Source of the DNA: an uncultured Phocaeicola sp.
Lineage (GTDB): Bacteria > Bacteroidota > Bacteroidia > Bacteroidales > Bacteroidaceae
Assembly: GCA_944320815.1 (NCBI GenBank)
Contig: CALUIZ010000001.1
Coordinates: 159,056-223,055, forward strand
DNA length: 64,000 bases
Reading direction: 5' to 3'
Of this stretch, positions 1 to 9,407 are shown in pieces. The notes under the pieces were generated by a model. That model was not told the origin of the DNA. It did not search any database and was given only the letters and a program-made list of their open reading frames with translations. Position 1 is the stretch's first letter, and each line of letters begins with the position of its first letter. A program made the translations under genes and the position numbers.

Positions 1-2957
1 ACGGAACGTATTCTGTTCTTAAACCATTTGGAAGGAAACGTGTAGCCTATCGACACGTTGTCCAGACGCAGATACCATGCTTTCTCAAGGAAGAAGTCGC
101 TGCTGCCGGGATTCACGCCCGAGGAAGCCTCGGCCACACCGGGCATCGTACCATTCGGATTGGCAGGCGACCAGCGGTTCTTCACCTCCTCCAAAGCATT
201 CACGCCGTACGTAATGTCTTCTATACCATAGATGGACTGAAGTTTGAGGTCATTGACCTTCCAGCCGTTCAAAGAGCCGTAAAGATAGATGTTCGCATCC
301 CAGTTCCTCCAGCGGAACGTGTTATTGATACTGAACGGTATCGGCGTAGAATTTGCCAGCACCACCATATCCGCCGCATCCAGCACACCATCGGCACCTT
401 CCAGACGGATGTATCTCCCTTCGGAATCCCGCATCCGGTTACCGTTGCCATCCAGTTTGTATCCGTACAGGTCCTGATAAAGAATGGATCCTGCATTTGA
501 GCTGGGCAGATGCGTATATTTCTGGTCCATCTGAATCAGTCCGTCAGTCCTGTAGCCATAGATGTTGCCCCACTCTTCCACATAATCCTGATATACTTCC
601 GGAATGAATTCCGGGTCACGTTCTGTCGTATGGTTCCGGTAGAACGAGAAGTTCACATCGGTAGTCCATCCGAAATCCTTCGTGTCAAAGTTCACACTGT
701 GCAGTTCCAGATCAACGCCCCGTGAGCGGTAGACTTCCGCAGAGTTATAGTCGATGGTATTGATTTCATGATAAGACATCAGGCTACGAGTGAGAATCAC
801 ATCCTTGCGGAAACGCTGAAACAGGTCGACAGATCCCGACAGGCGGTTATTGAAGAATCCGAAATCAACGCCAATGTTATAATCAGTCAGAGTTTCCCAC
901 TTCAGATTCTCGTTTCCAAGTTTGGAAAAGGCTATGCCGTTGGCGAGAGTCCCGTTCGGTGCGAACGCACCTTGCGACACCGTATAATAGGAATTGATAC
1001 CTGTCAGATTTCCGGCATTACCGGTCTGCCCCACTCCGGCGCGCAGCTTCAGGTTACTGAGCCAACGCACGTTTTTCAGCCAGCTTTCCTCGTTCAGGCG
1101 CCATGCGGCCGACACGCCGGGAAAAACACCCCACTGGTGCTCCTTCGAAAAGTTGGAAGAACCGTCTACACGAAGATTGACCGTCAGAATGTATTTCGAA
1201 TCGAACGTATAATTCAGACGACTGATGAACGAAGCCATTTCGTTCGCTCCCTTGTTGGAAGATATGGTCGGCTTCTCCTGTTCGCTAATGCCGAGATTGT
1301 TCATCAGTGCACCGTCATATGGAAACTGTGAAGTGACAATGCCCATTCCTTCCCACGACGACTTCTTGTATTCCACACCGGCCATCACATTAAGGTCGTG
1401 TCTGCCGCCGAACGTCTTGGCATAAGTACCGATCAGATTGACCAGATTCATCTGAGTCTTCGCATTCTGCTTCGAGCCTTGACCGTTCATGCTGAACCCT
1501 TTCTTGGTCGTGGTGGGGATATACTGGTCGGCCTGCACATCCTTCATGTCAAAGCCCACCGTCCCTCTGAAGGTCAGTTCCTCTATAGGCTTAAACTCCA
1601 GATAACCGCTCACGAAGAGGTCACGGCTTGTGGTCTGATCCGTAATGTCCAGTAGCGAAACCGGATTGGGATAGATGTCGCGTATCGGATTGTTCGAATA
1701 GTTGCCCTCCTCATCATAGACCGACACAGTGGGGATGAATGTCATGGCAGAATAGATCAGGGCAGAGTTGTCTTGTTTTCCGTTTCCCAACGGCACGTCA
1801 TGATACTTTACCTGCGAGAACGTGGCACTGATGCCTGCCTTCAGCATCCGGTTGATGGTCTGGTCCACATTCAGACGGCCCGTGATACGGTTCATCGAAT
1901 TGTTTTTCGCAATGCCCTGATGGTCATAATAACTCAGTGAAAACAAGTATTTGGTCTGTTCCGTTCCGGCAGACAGCGAAAGGTTGTGCTCCTGCACGAT
2001 ACCCACACGGGTCACCTCATCCATCCAGTCTGTGCCGTCGCCCACAAAGTTCGCGATCTGTTCATCCGTGTACCGCTTCTCATCGCCGCGTCCCAGTTCG
2101 TCGAACACCTTGTTCTGTTCAATCATGAAATCGCGCGCATTCAAGAATTTCGGTACGTCCTTCATATACTGGAAAGCCACTGACCCCGAGTAGGAAATGT
2201 CGGGTTTCCCGGTCTTTCCGCGTTTGGTCGTGATAAGGATAACGCCTCCCGAAGCGTCCGATCCATAGATGGCGGCAGCCGAAGCATCCTTCAGGATATC
2301 AATCGTCTCGATATCATTCGGATTCAGGTTGATCAGAGAATTCTCCTTTTCCCCGCCGCTGTATGCCGTTCCTGCCATGACAGTCTTGGAGCTTACCTGC
2401 GGCACACCGTCGACAACAATCAGCGGAGCCTGTCCGGAAAGCCCTCCCCGGATGGCGATGCTCATCGACCCGCCCGGATTGGCACTCGTCGACGTGATGT
2501 TCATTCCGGCCGCACGTCCGCGAAGCATCGCTCCCACGGAAGCCGATGCCGCTGTAGGAAGTTCGTCGGCCTTCACGGAAGCCACCGAACCGGATATGCT
2601 GCTTTTCTTCTGCGTACCGTATCCCACTACGACCACCTCGTCCAGCATTTCCGAATCCTCCGAAAGAATGAATTCCATCGTAGAGGAGGCTTCCTTCTCC
2701 TGAGTGACGAAACCGATATATGACACCACAATCACGGAGCCTTTCTTCACATCCGGCAGCACGAAGTTTCCGTCCAGATCCGTTATCGTGCCGCTTGCCG
2801 TTCCCTTCACCTGAACGCTGGCACCGATCACCGTCTCACCGGACTTGTCTTTTACTACACCTTTCACCTGTATCGTCTGGGCCGCCAGCGACACTGTCAT
2901 CAGCAAGAGGGACAGGACAAGTCCCAGATGCCTTACATATAAATGTATTGTCTTCAT
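1..2957 (-). CDS. SusC/RagA-family TonB-linked outer membrane transporter (3' end outside window)
   Basis: The reading frame starts at the ATG ending at 2957 and runs off the left edge, so about 985 residues are visible and the last part of the barrel is missing. It has a signal peptide ending in SLAAQ, then a carboxypeptidase-regulatory-like domain (VKGVVKDKSGETVIGA), a TonB-box region (DEVVVVGYGTQKK), and the plug with the SusC signature DIETIDILKDASAAAIYG. SusC proteins form the outer-membrane barrel that imports oligosaccharides captured by a SusD lid; the SusD would be expected beyond the left edge. The ATG lies 11 bases after the stop of the lipoprotein gene, so the two are co-transcribed with the GH53 gene. 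The likely substrate is a beta-1,4-galactan oligosaccharide, inferred only from GH53. Confidence 0.95.
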   Translation of the reverse strand, partial: MKTIHLYVRHLGLVLSLLLMTVSLAAQTIQVKGVVKDKSGETVIGASVQVKGTASGTITDLDGNFVLPDVKKGSVIVVSYIGFVTQEKEASSTMEFILSEDSEMLDEVVVVGYGTQKKSSISGSVASVKADELPTAASASVGAMLRGRAAGMNITSTSANPGGSMSIAIRGGLSGQAPLIVVDGVPQVSSKTVMAGTAYSGGEKENSLINLNPNDIETIDILKDASAAAIYGSDASGGVILITTKRGKTGKPDISYSGSVAFQYMKDVPKFLNARDFMIEQNKVFDELGRGDEKRYTDEQIANFVGDGTDWMDEVTRVGIVQEHNLSLSAGTEQTKYLFSLSYYDHQGIAKNNSMNRITGRLNVDQTINRMLKAGISATFSQVKYHDVPLGNGKQDNSALIYSAMTFIPTVSVYDEEGNYSNNPIRDIYPNPVSLLDITDQTTSRDLFVSGYLEFKPIEELTFRGTVGFDMKDVQADQYIPTTTKKGFSMNGQGSKQNAKTQMNLVNLIGTYAKTFGGRHDLNVMAGVEYKKSSWEGMGIVTSQFPYDGALMNNLGISEQEKPTISSNKGANEMASFISRLNYTFDSKYILTVNLRVDGSSNFSKEHQWGVFPGVSAAWRLNEESWLKNVRWLSNLKLRAGVGQTGNAGNLTGINSYYTVSQGAFAPNGTLANGIAFSKLGNENLKWETLTDYNIGVDFGFFNNRLSGSVDLFQRFRKDVILTRSLMSYHEINTIDYNSAEVYRSRGVDLELHSVNFDTKDFGWTTDVNFSFYRNHTTERDPEFIPEVYQDYVEEWGNIYGYRTDGLIQMDQKYTHLPSSNAGSILYQDLYGYKLDGNGNRMRDSEGRYIRLEGADGVLDAADMVVLANSTPIPFSINNTFRWRNWDANIYLYGSLNGWKVNDLKLQSIYGIEDITYGVNALEEVKNRWSPANPNGTMPGVAEASSGVNPGSSDFFLEKAWYLRLDNVSIGYTFPSKWFKNRIRS

Positions 2958-2968
2958 AGCGTTTTCAT

Positions 2969-4312
2969 TTATTCGATTATTTTCTTGATTGTACCCCAGG
3001 GTGCCGCCGTGTCAAAGGTGACAAGCACTTTACCTCTGTAGTCCGTATTGAATGTCACGCATGTGCCTCCGGTCGCTTCATACCACCAGTTGCCTGCAGT
3101 GTCCGCACGGAACTGACGGGTCCATCCGGCTGTATAGAAATAATACTGGCGGTCGCCTGTATAGTCCGTGATTTCCGTCTCCACCGTATAACGGTAGCCC
3201 GTTCTCGTCATCTCATCGGAAGCTCCCCACTCGCCGAAACTGAACCCTGTTCCCGACATCCAGAGCGGTTCGGTGCAGACATCCGCCGGAATCTCCAGCG
3301 GCCACATGCTGTAAGTGTGCGCATTCAGGTCAATCCAGATTCCGTAATAACCGGCTTTTCCGATAACCACAGGCACCACATAGCCGTTATTGTTCATCAG
3401 CTTGCTGCTGACCTGCGGACTGGCTCCGAACAGATCACCGTCCATCGATTTTTCCGGGACAAAGAACACTTCCGTATTGTCTCCGGCGGCATAGAAACTG
3501 CCCTGATACTGATATTCCCCTACACGGTCCATGTAACGGTAATAACCGTTGACATAATCATCCGGATTCTCTCCCGCGTCCACGACATACATCTGCGGAT
3601 AGTCTTCAAACGGATTCTCCACCTCCTCCAATATCACCATGGCTTCAGTGCTAATCACTTTCCGGTTGCCGCTCGCGTCCGCCACGGTAATCGTCACGGG
3701 AAAGCTTCCTACAGCAGAAAACTCAACCGTTTCCTCAATCTTTCCCTCTCTGCCGGACAGTTCCACTGTCTTGTCAAACCGAATGCCCGGTATCTCGATA
3801 CGCGCTTCCTTCAAGGCACGGTCGTCAGAAACCGACAGGTTCAAATTCCAGAACCCTTTTCCCGTTTCTTCTTCCCCGAACTTCACCTCCACCTGTTCCG
3901 GAACAGATGAAGCGGTCGGGGCCTCCATGTCGGGAAGGAACGAAAGCACAACAGCCTTCCGTGTGTCCAGCCCGTTCTTGTCGCATACCCTGATTTCCAG
4001 CGTCTGGTCGAATGTGGCAGTCTGCGGCACTATCAACTGATAAGAATAGTTGAACACCGTCGGCTCTTCCCGAGTCAAATCGTACACCTTCTCAATCCCC
4101 CAGCTCTCACAACTCAACGTCACGCTCGAGATGCCCACATAGTTGGACACCGTACCCGTCACAAGTACCGTATCCCCGGGGAACGTTTCAATCATTTCCT
4201 GCGACGTATAGAGTCCCGGACGAATGTCGTCGTGCTCGTCATCGCACGCTGCGGCAAACGCGGCAAACGTGAGCGATGCCGCCAGCGCAAAACATGAAAG
4301 AATATTCTTCAT
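2969..4312 (-). CDS. Surface glycan-binding lipoprotein (SusE/SusF position)
   Basis: This 447-residue protein has a lipoprotein signal with the cysteine at about residue 23 (AAFAAAC), followed directly by DDEHDD. An acidic stretch after the cysteine is the Bacteroidota export signal that sends lipoproteins to the cell surface. The middle is built of Ig-like beta-sandwich segments (about 50-130 and 135-230). The C-terminal half is rich in Trp and Tyr, as expected for carbohydrate-binding modules. No catalytic motif was seen. It lies between the GH53 gene (14 bases upstream) and SusC (11 bases downstream), so it is probably the surface glycan-binding protein of this locus. Sequence identity among such proteins is low, so the role rests mainly on position and signal. 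Confidence 0.75.
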   Translation of the reverse strand: MKNILSCFALAASLTFAAFAAACDDEHDDIRPGLYTSQEMIETFPGDTVLVTGTVSNYVGISSVTLSCESWGIEKVYDLTREEPTVFNYSYQLIVPQTATFDQTLEIRVCDKNGLDTRKAVVLSFLPDMEAPTASSVPEQVEVKFGEEETGKGFWNLNLSVSDDRALKEARIEIPGIRFDKTVELSGREGKIEETVEFSAVGSFPVTITVADASGNRKVISTEAMVILEEVENPFEDYPQMYVVDAGENPDDYVNGYYRYMDRVGEYQYQGSFYAAGDNTEVFFVPEKSMDGDLFGASPQVSSKLMNNNGYVVPVVIGKAGYYGIWIDLNAHTYSMWPLEIPADVCTEPLWMSGTGFSFGEWGASDEMTRTGYRYTVETEITDYTGDRQYYFYTAGWTRQFRADTAGNWWYEATGGTCVTFNTDYRGKVLVTFDTAAPWGTIKKIIE

Positions 4313-4326
4313 GGCATTGTCATTTG

Positions 4327-5931
4327 TCAGTTGTTATATTTAAAAGCATCGAACACTTCGAGCGCGTTCCCGTCGAAATCGAACAGCGTTGTGTTGCTCA
4401 CCACATTGTCCGCACCCAGCTCCCAGCCAAGGTCACCGCACTCGATAAATATCGGGTCCCAATAAAGCAGGCCCAATATACGGCAATTCTCCGACTTCTT
4501 GATTTCGCCCATCAGCTCCAGCATGAAATTCTTCTGCCCAAGTTTGGTCATCTCTGGATAAGGTCCGTTATGTCCGAGCTGTCCGGTCTTGCCGTCGGGT
4601 AAAGTGGGATGCCATGCATAGCCCACTTCCATCAGAAGAATGTCCTTGTCGAACTTCTCAGCTATGTAGTCGGCCCATTCACGGATTTCCGCAGCCTTCT
4701 TGTCCGTAAAGAACGGATAGTAGGAAGCTCCGATGACATCATATTTCACACCCCTGTCCTGCAATTCGCCGAAATACCAGTTGTACTGTTCCCTGTCGCC
4801 GGCGGCATTGGAATGGATAATCACTTTCGATTCGGGTGCAACCGCCTTCACCGCCTCATATCCCGCATTATACAGCTCGCACAACCGAGGCATCCCATCC
4901 GTGCAGTTCCCGTCGGGATAAAGCATTCCGGCCTGACTCTCGTTGCCCAGCGACACAAATTCGGGAGTTGTCCCCTGTGCGGCCATTCTGGTCATGAAGC
5001 CGAAAGTAAAATCATAAAGAGCCTGTTTCATTTCTTCAAATGTCAGTCCTTCCCACTCATGAGGCTTGTTTTGGTCCTCTCCGTTCGTCCAGTAGTCGCT
5101 GTAATGGAAAGTGAGCTGGATCTGCAGACCGGCATCCTTGGTACGTTTCGCCAGACGCAGTATGTCCTCCTCGTTCTGGATTCCGGCCGGAAGACGGTTT
5201 GAAGGCGAATAGTCCGGATTTCCGGGGTCATTGTAGAGACGCAGACGCACAATATTGAATCCGTTATCCTTCAGCAACTCGATACAGTCCTTCTCCTGTC
5301 CGTTGTCATACCATCTAGCACCGTTCTGCTCCAGATAGGTAAGCTCAGAGATGTCACCACCTTTCAGGAGATTAAAGCCTTTGTCTGTCTTTACAAGGCG
5401 CAGCGCATCCAGACGGCTCCACTCGCCGGCATCCGCCTGCGAACGTATTTCAACCGTACATTTCCCGTCCGTCACTTTGATGCCGCGCACATACGAACGG
5501 GTCCAGACATCAGGCGACACCTGAAGGGATGTCATCTTATGTCCCGTTTCATTCGTCCCTGCCGACACATAGCAGGCTGTCTGTCCGCCTCCGTTCTGAT
5601 AATAGAATTCCAGGTCGTAAAAACCATCCTCCAGTCCCTCCAAAGTCTGCCCTACCGTCACATCATATGCAGACGATGCTCCGAAAGCCAAAGCATGAGT
5701 GCCTTCACATCCCCCTTCCGCCTGTACGGCGGCAGAAGCGTCTCCCTGCACATTCCAGCCTTCCATTCCGCTCTCGAAACTTCCGTTAGGAAGCGGAGCG
5801 ACCACTACAGCCGGTTCGGGCGAAGGAGCTGCCATCGGCTCATCCGAAGAACAAGAGGTCAACGCAATGCCCAACAGCACATAGCCCAAAGTCCCCACAA
5901 CCGGGACTCTCGTTTGAAAATCAGTTTTCAT
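4327..5931 (-). CDS. GH53 arabinogalactan endo-beta-1,4-galactanase lipoprotein
   Basis: This lipoprotein of about 534 residues has lipobox LTSC (Cys27) followed by SSDE, which fits surface export. Residues about 45-185 form a beta-sandwich module (PNGSFESGMEGWN) resembling a carbohydrate-binding domain. The rest is a GH53 TIM barrel: SLGNES carries the likely acid/base Glu331 and LLMEVGYAW the likely nucleophile Glu435. The family cuts internal beta-1,4-galactosyl bonds in type I galactan, the side chain of pectic rhamnogalacturonan. I chose the ATG ending at 5931 because the signal peptide follows at once; an in-frame ATG at 5961 would add ten residues. Exact linkage preference cannot be read from sequence. 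Confidence 0.9.
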   Translation of the reverse strand: MKTDFQTRVPVVGTLGYVLLGIALTSCSSDEPMAAPSPEPAVVVAPLPNGSFESGMEGWNVQGDASAAVQAEGGCEGTHALAFGASSAYDVTVGQTLEGLEDGFYDLEFYYQNGGGQTACYVSAGTNETGHKMTSLQVSPDVWTRSYVRGIKVTDGKCTVEIRSQADAGEWSRLDALRLVKTDKGFNLLKGGDISELTYLEQNGARWYDNGQEKDCIELLKDNGFNIVRLRLYNDPGNPDYSPSNRLPAGIQNEEDILRLAKRTKDAGLQIQLTFHYSDYWTNGEDQNKPHEWEGLTFEEMKQALYDFTFGFMTRMAAQGTTPEFVSLGNESQAGMLYPDGNCTDGMPRLCELYNAGYEAVKAVAPESKVIIHSNAAGDREQYNWYFGELQDRGVKYDVIGASYYPFFTDKKAAEIREWADYIAEKFDKDILLMEVGYAWHPTLPDGKTGQLGHNGPYPEMTKLGQKNFMLELMGEIKKSENCRILGLLYWDPIFIECGDLGWELGADNVVSNTTLFDFDGNALEVFDAFKYNN

Positions 5932-5961
5932 GGTAAATAATCTTAAAATTAAAACAGTCAC

Positions 5962-6085
5962 ATAATCAATGAAGAAGGATGTATCGGAAATGCCCCGTCA
6001 TTCTCTCAAAACATGCCGTTGTTTTGACCAAAACATCCCGTTATTTTTATTAGAATGCCGGGACGTTTTTCCGACACATTCTTTC
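5962..6085 (-). promoter_or_regulatory. Regulatory spacer with phased operator-like repeats upstream of the GH53 operon
   Basis: This spacer separates the DUF5107 stop from the GH53 start. At 6007-6026 there is an inverted repeat CAAAACA-N6-TGTTTTG. At 6029-6048 the left half and core recur (CAAAACATCCCGTTA), 22 bases further on. Weaker copies of the ATGCC core occur at 5990 and 6055, giving four cores spaced about 23, 22 and 20 bases apart, roughly two helical turns. This looks like a binding array for a PUL regulator controlling GH53, the binding lipoprotein and SusC separately from the upstream transporter gene. No clear TAnnTTTG promoter was seen here, so the role is inference. Confidence 0.5.
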
Positions 6086-9000
6086 TCAGGCCATCAAGCT
6101 CCGAAAAGCCTGAATGCCCTGATGGTTGTTATCCAATCTTTCTACCTCGCTGAGGAAACGGAGTGACTTCTCCTTCTTCCCCAGTCCGTAATATCCTAAT
6201 GCCAGCATGTATTTGCAATGGATTTCGTTGCGTACGTCCAGACTGTCTTCCCATATCAGCAAGTCGGGCAATGAAACGGCAAAATAGTCCATCTTCACCT
6301 TGTCGAACAGATGCTTCTCTCCGTAGTTGGTCAGTTTGTAGAAGCGTCCGTTCGCTTCATCCTTCCGGCCCAGCTTCAGCAACGCCAGTCCCTGATAGAA
6401 AATCTTGTCGGGCTTCGCGTCATTATAATAGAGCGCGGCAGCCGGCTCTGTAGGTCCGACGGTAGCCTGTTCCCAGCACTCCTTCGCTTTCTGCGTGTCG
6501 CCCATCCCTTCGTAGGCACATCCCATGAAATAATAGAAATCATTCTCCTGTGCGCCATAAAGCTTGCCTTCGCCCAGATGATGCGGATAAACCAGGCATT
6601 CTTCCAGCAAAGCCACAGCTTCCTTCCATCGCTTTCCTGCCAGAGCCTGTTTTGCCAGTTCCACACGGGCTATCTGGTATTGCGCCGGAACCTTGCCTTC
6701 ACCTCCTTCCCACGGATGGAAGATGTGTCCGTCGAGCAATTCCTTCGCTCTCCGGTAATCACCGGTCTGGTTCAGAAGTGTGATTTCCTCCAGCAGCAGG
6801 TCGTCACGCTGTGCCACCAGAGCAGGATATTTCTGCAGAAAGGCCAGACGTTCAACATGAGGACGGTGCATGCGCTTGTAGAGCTGGTCGAGTTCCATAA
6901 GAATACGCGCATCGGTGGTATCAAGACTGAACGCGCGTTCCATGCATTCCACGGCAAGCCGCTCATCGTGCTTCTTGTTGAAATAGGCCAGAGCCAGATT
7001 GCGCCATACGGTCGGGAACTTTCCGTCGAGTTTTGCCGAAGCCTCCCATCCGCCCACGGCCAGATCGTACTGACGTTTGTCGTAATAGAGATTTCCCAGA
7101 TAATAAGGTGCCTTCGGGTCGCCCGGATTGATTTCCATCGCGCATTCCAAAGCCAGAACCGCTTCCAGACGGTTCGGGAAGCAATAGTCCGGACAATAGG
7201 CGGAAGCTTCGGCGAATGCCTGTTCCGCTCCGTCCAGTCCGCCCTGTTTCAGACTCCACCCTATATAATAATATGTCATCGGAGTGACAGCCTTTTCCTC
7301 AATGGCCACATGCCACAGAGACACGGCTTCTTCCCAACACCCTGCAGCGCAATAATCGAGCGCGATTTCATCGTAGTTGTTGGCATCATGGCGCATCAAC
7401 GTTTTCAGTTCATCCAGATCCTCCTCCGCACCTGTCAGCAGACATTTCTCATAACGGCATCCGAAATTGAACTTGTCAATGTCCAGCGACTCGTCAATCA
7501 GCTTCAGGGCCTCGTCCTTGCGCCCCATGCGACGGAGCACAGTTGCTTTCAGTGCACGGGCCTTATGGTTGTGCCAGTTGCGTATCAGCGAACGGTCGGT
7601 TTCATACAGCGCATCTTCCAGACGGCCCTGCATCAGTGAAATCTGTGCACACGCAAAATAGCCGGCATCCTGCCATGCACCATTCCAGGTGGATTTATAG
7701 AAACGGTCGTAGGCTTCACAGACACACCCCTGATACTTCAGTGCCAAACCAAGGTTATAGACAGGTTCCCCGTCATAAGGATTCGGATTGCGTTTCTGGA
7801 GCACCTTCACCGCCGTACGCAAATACTGTTCCGCCTTGGCGAAACGTCCCTTGCGGATATACCACAGACCAAGGGCATTGTTGTTGCGCACGTCTGTCGG
7901 GTCGCGACGCAGAGCTTCCTCGTAGTATTCCACCGGATTATAGGTGGCATGACGGTACTGTTCCAGATGGAGTCCGGTCAGATAAAGCTGCTCGGTGGTC
8001 TTTATCTCTTCAGGAAGAAGGGCCGCTTCAGCCGCATCCGGAATCGGTTTCACTTCATCCGGTTCGGCATGCCAGTGAAGAACTTCCCTCCCGGCAGAAG
8101 TGATGTCAAGGTTCAGCCGGTTGAAGCGTTCTCCCTGCACATCCACCTTCTCATCCAGCAGATGTTCCGGAGTGACGGCCACTTCCTTGTCGTAATAGAT
8201 TTTCCCGTCATCTCCCTTCAGTGTCACCCGGACATTCTGCGCCGATGTGGCGAATAGCTTGAAACGCACACACCCTTCTCCTTCAGGGTCGATGTTCATC
8301 AGCAGGTTTTTCGTGGCATTCTTTACCACACCCAACTCACGGTAAGGCAGAAAATACTGCACAAAACTCTTTTCTTCATAAGGCTGGAGCCAGGTGAAGT
8401 CGGGCTGGTTCTCAGTATATACACCCGCCATCAGTTCGATGTACGGCCCGTCCTCATCGGTCAGGTTGCGGTCCCAGGCACGTCCGAAGTCACCATTACC
8501 CCAAGTCCACTGTTTTTTGCCCGGCGACACATGATGACTGGCCACATGAAGCATACCGGCACGGGTGTCATTCTCATACCCCCCTTCAAAATCAAAACGG
8601 GAGTTCACACCCATGTAAGAGGTAGGCACCTTGATGTTCTTATAGTTCGAAATGTCCACTCCTGCCGAATAATCCATCTTGTAATAGGTTCCGGTGGCGA
8701 TGGGAAAACTGCTCACGGCACGTTTTCCGTGATCGAACACCGCATTGATGTCGGGCGGGAACACGCTCTGATACTGGTCGTTGACCGCCACCGCCGGATT
8801 GGCCCACCAAAGGAAAGTCTGCGGCACTTCCGTACGGTTGTAGAGCACACCCTTGATTTCAAGGTAGGCACATCCCGGACGGAGAGTGAAGCCTGCCATA
8901 CCTTTCTGATGGAACATGCGCTCCATCTCGCTCACCCATACCGTCACACTTCCGTCGGCATTCTCCTCAATGGTGCAGTCTACGGGCATGTATGTGCTGG

Positions 9001-9367
9001 GGCGATGGTGCTGCGGCCAGTTGAGCTCGATGCCTCCCGAAATCCACGGTCCTGCCAGTCCCACCAGTGCCGGTTTGATGACGTGATTGTAATAAATGAA
9101 ATGACGCTGCTTGATTTTATCGTATGCCATCTGCACACGTCCCCCAAGCTCCGGAAGCACCATCACTTTGATGTATTCGTTCTCGATGAAGACGGCATTG
9201 TATGTCTTGTCGGTCTTCTCATTCGAGATGGATTCAATGACGGGATAAGGATAAACCACACCGCTGCTTCCCTGATACACCCGCTTTTCCAGAAATATCG
9301 GATTCTTTTCAGGCTTTCCCACTTCATATGTCGGGATAACCACCTGTTCTTTCCATGCTTTTACCAT
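6086..9367 (-). CDS. DUF5107 domain protein with long TPR array, cytosolic
   Basis: This 1093-residue protein has no signal peptide. Residues 1 to about 400 match the DUF5107 type, a beta-sandwich resembling galactose-mutarotase-like and glycosidase supersandwich folds (GGRVQMAYDK, GGIELNWPQHHRP, FLWWANPAVAVND). Its many conserved Trp, His and Asp residues suggest a sugar-binding or catalytic pocket. From about 440 to the end are many tetratricopeptide repeats (for example AEQYLRTAVKVLQKRNP and APYYLGNLYYDKRQYDLAVG). It follows the sugar porter gene by 40 bases and should be co-expressed with it. The context suggests it acts on imported galactosides in the cytoplasm, but I know of no certain activity for this architecture. 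Confidence 0.8.
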   Translation of the reverse strand: MVKAWKEQVVIPTYEVGKPEKNPIFLEKRVYQGSSGVVYPYPVIESISNEKTDKTYNAVFIENEYIKVMVLPELGGRVQMAYDKIKQRHFIYYNHVIKPALVGLAGPWISGGIELNWPQHHRPSTYMPVDCTIEENADGSVTVWVSEMERMFHQKGMAGFTLRPGCAYLEIKGVLYNRTEVPQTFLWWANPAVAVNDQYQSVFPPDINAVFDHGKRAVSSFPIATGTYYKMDYSAGVDISNYKNIKVPTSYMGVNSRFDFEGGYENDTRAGMLHVASHHVSPGKKQWTWGNGDFGRAWDRNLTDEDGPYIELMAGVYTENQPDFTWLQPYEEKSFVQYFLPYRELGVVKNATKNLLMNIDPEGEGCVRFKLFATSAQNVRVTLKGDDGKIYYDKEVAVTPEHLLDEKVDVQGERFNRLNLDITSAGREVLHWHAEPDEVKPIPDAAEAALLPEEIKTTEQLYLTGLHLEQYRHATYNPVEYYEEALRRDPTDVRNNNALGLWYIRKGRFAKAEQYLRTAVKVLQKRNPNPYDGEPVYNLGLALKYQGCVCEAYDRFYKSTWNGAWQDAGYFACAQISLMQGRLEDALYETDRSLIRNWHNHKARALKATVLRRMGRKDEALKLIDESLDIDKFNFGCRYEKCLLTGAEEDLDELKTLMRHDANNYDEIALDYCAAGCWEEAVSLWHVAIEEKAVTPMTYYYIGWSLKQGGLDGAEQAFAEASAYCPDYCFPNRLEAVLALECAMEINPGDPKAPYYLGNLYYDKRQYDLAVGGWEASAKLDGKFPTVWRNLALAYFNKKHDERLAVECMERAFSLDTTDARILMELDQLYKRMHRPHVERLAFLQKYPALVAQRDDLLLEEITLLNQTGDYRRAKELLDGHIFHPWEGGEGKVPAQYQIARVELAKQALAGKRWKEAVALLEECLVYPHHLGEGKLYGAQENDFYYFMGCAYEGMGDTQKAKECWEQATVGPTEPAAALYYNDAKPDKIFYQGLALLKLGRKDEANGRFYKLTNYGEKHLFDKVKMDYFAVSLPDLLIWEDSLDVRNEIHCKYMLALGYYGLGKKEKSLRFLSEVERLDNNHQGIQAFRSLMA

Positions 9368-9407
9368 AATCGTAAATATATTGACAGTTGATAATTAAAG
9401 ACACAAA

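Noticed and set aside
6311..7639. 442-codon plus-strand frame inside the DUF5107-TPR gene
   Set aside because: It lies wholly antisense to a clear TPR array and has no recognisable domain.
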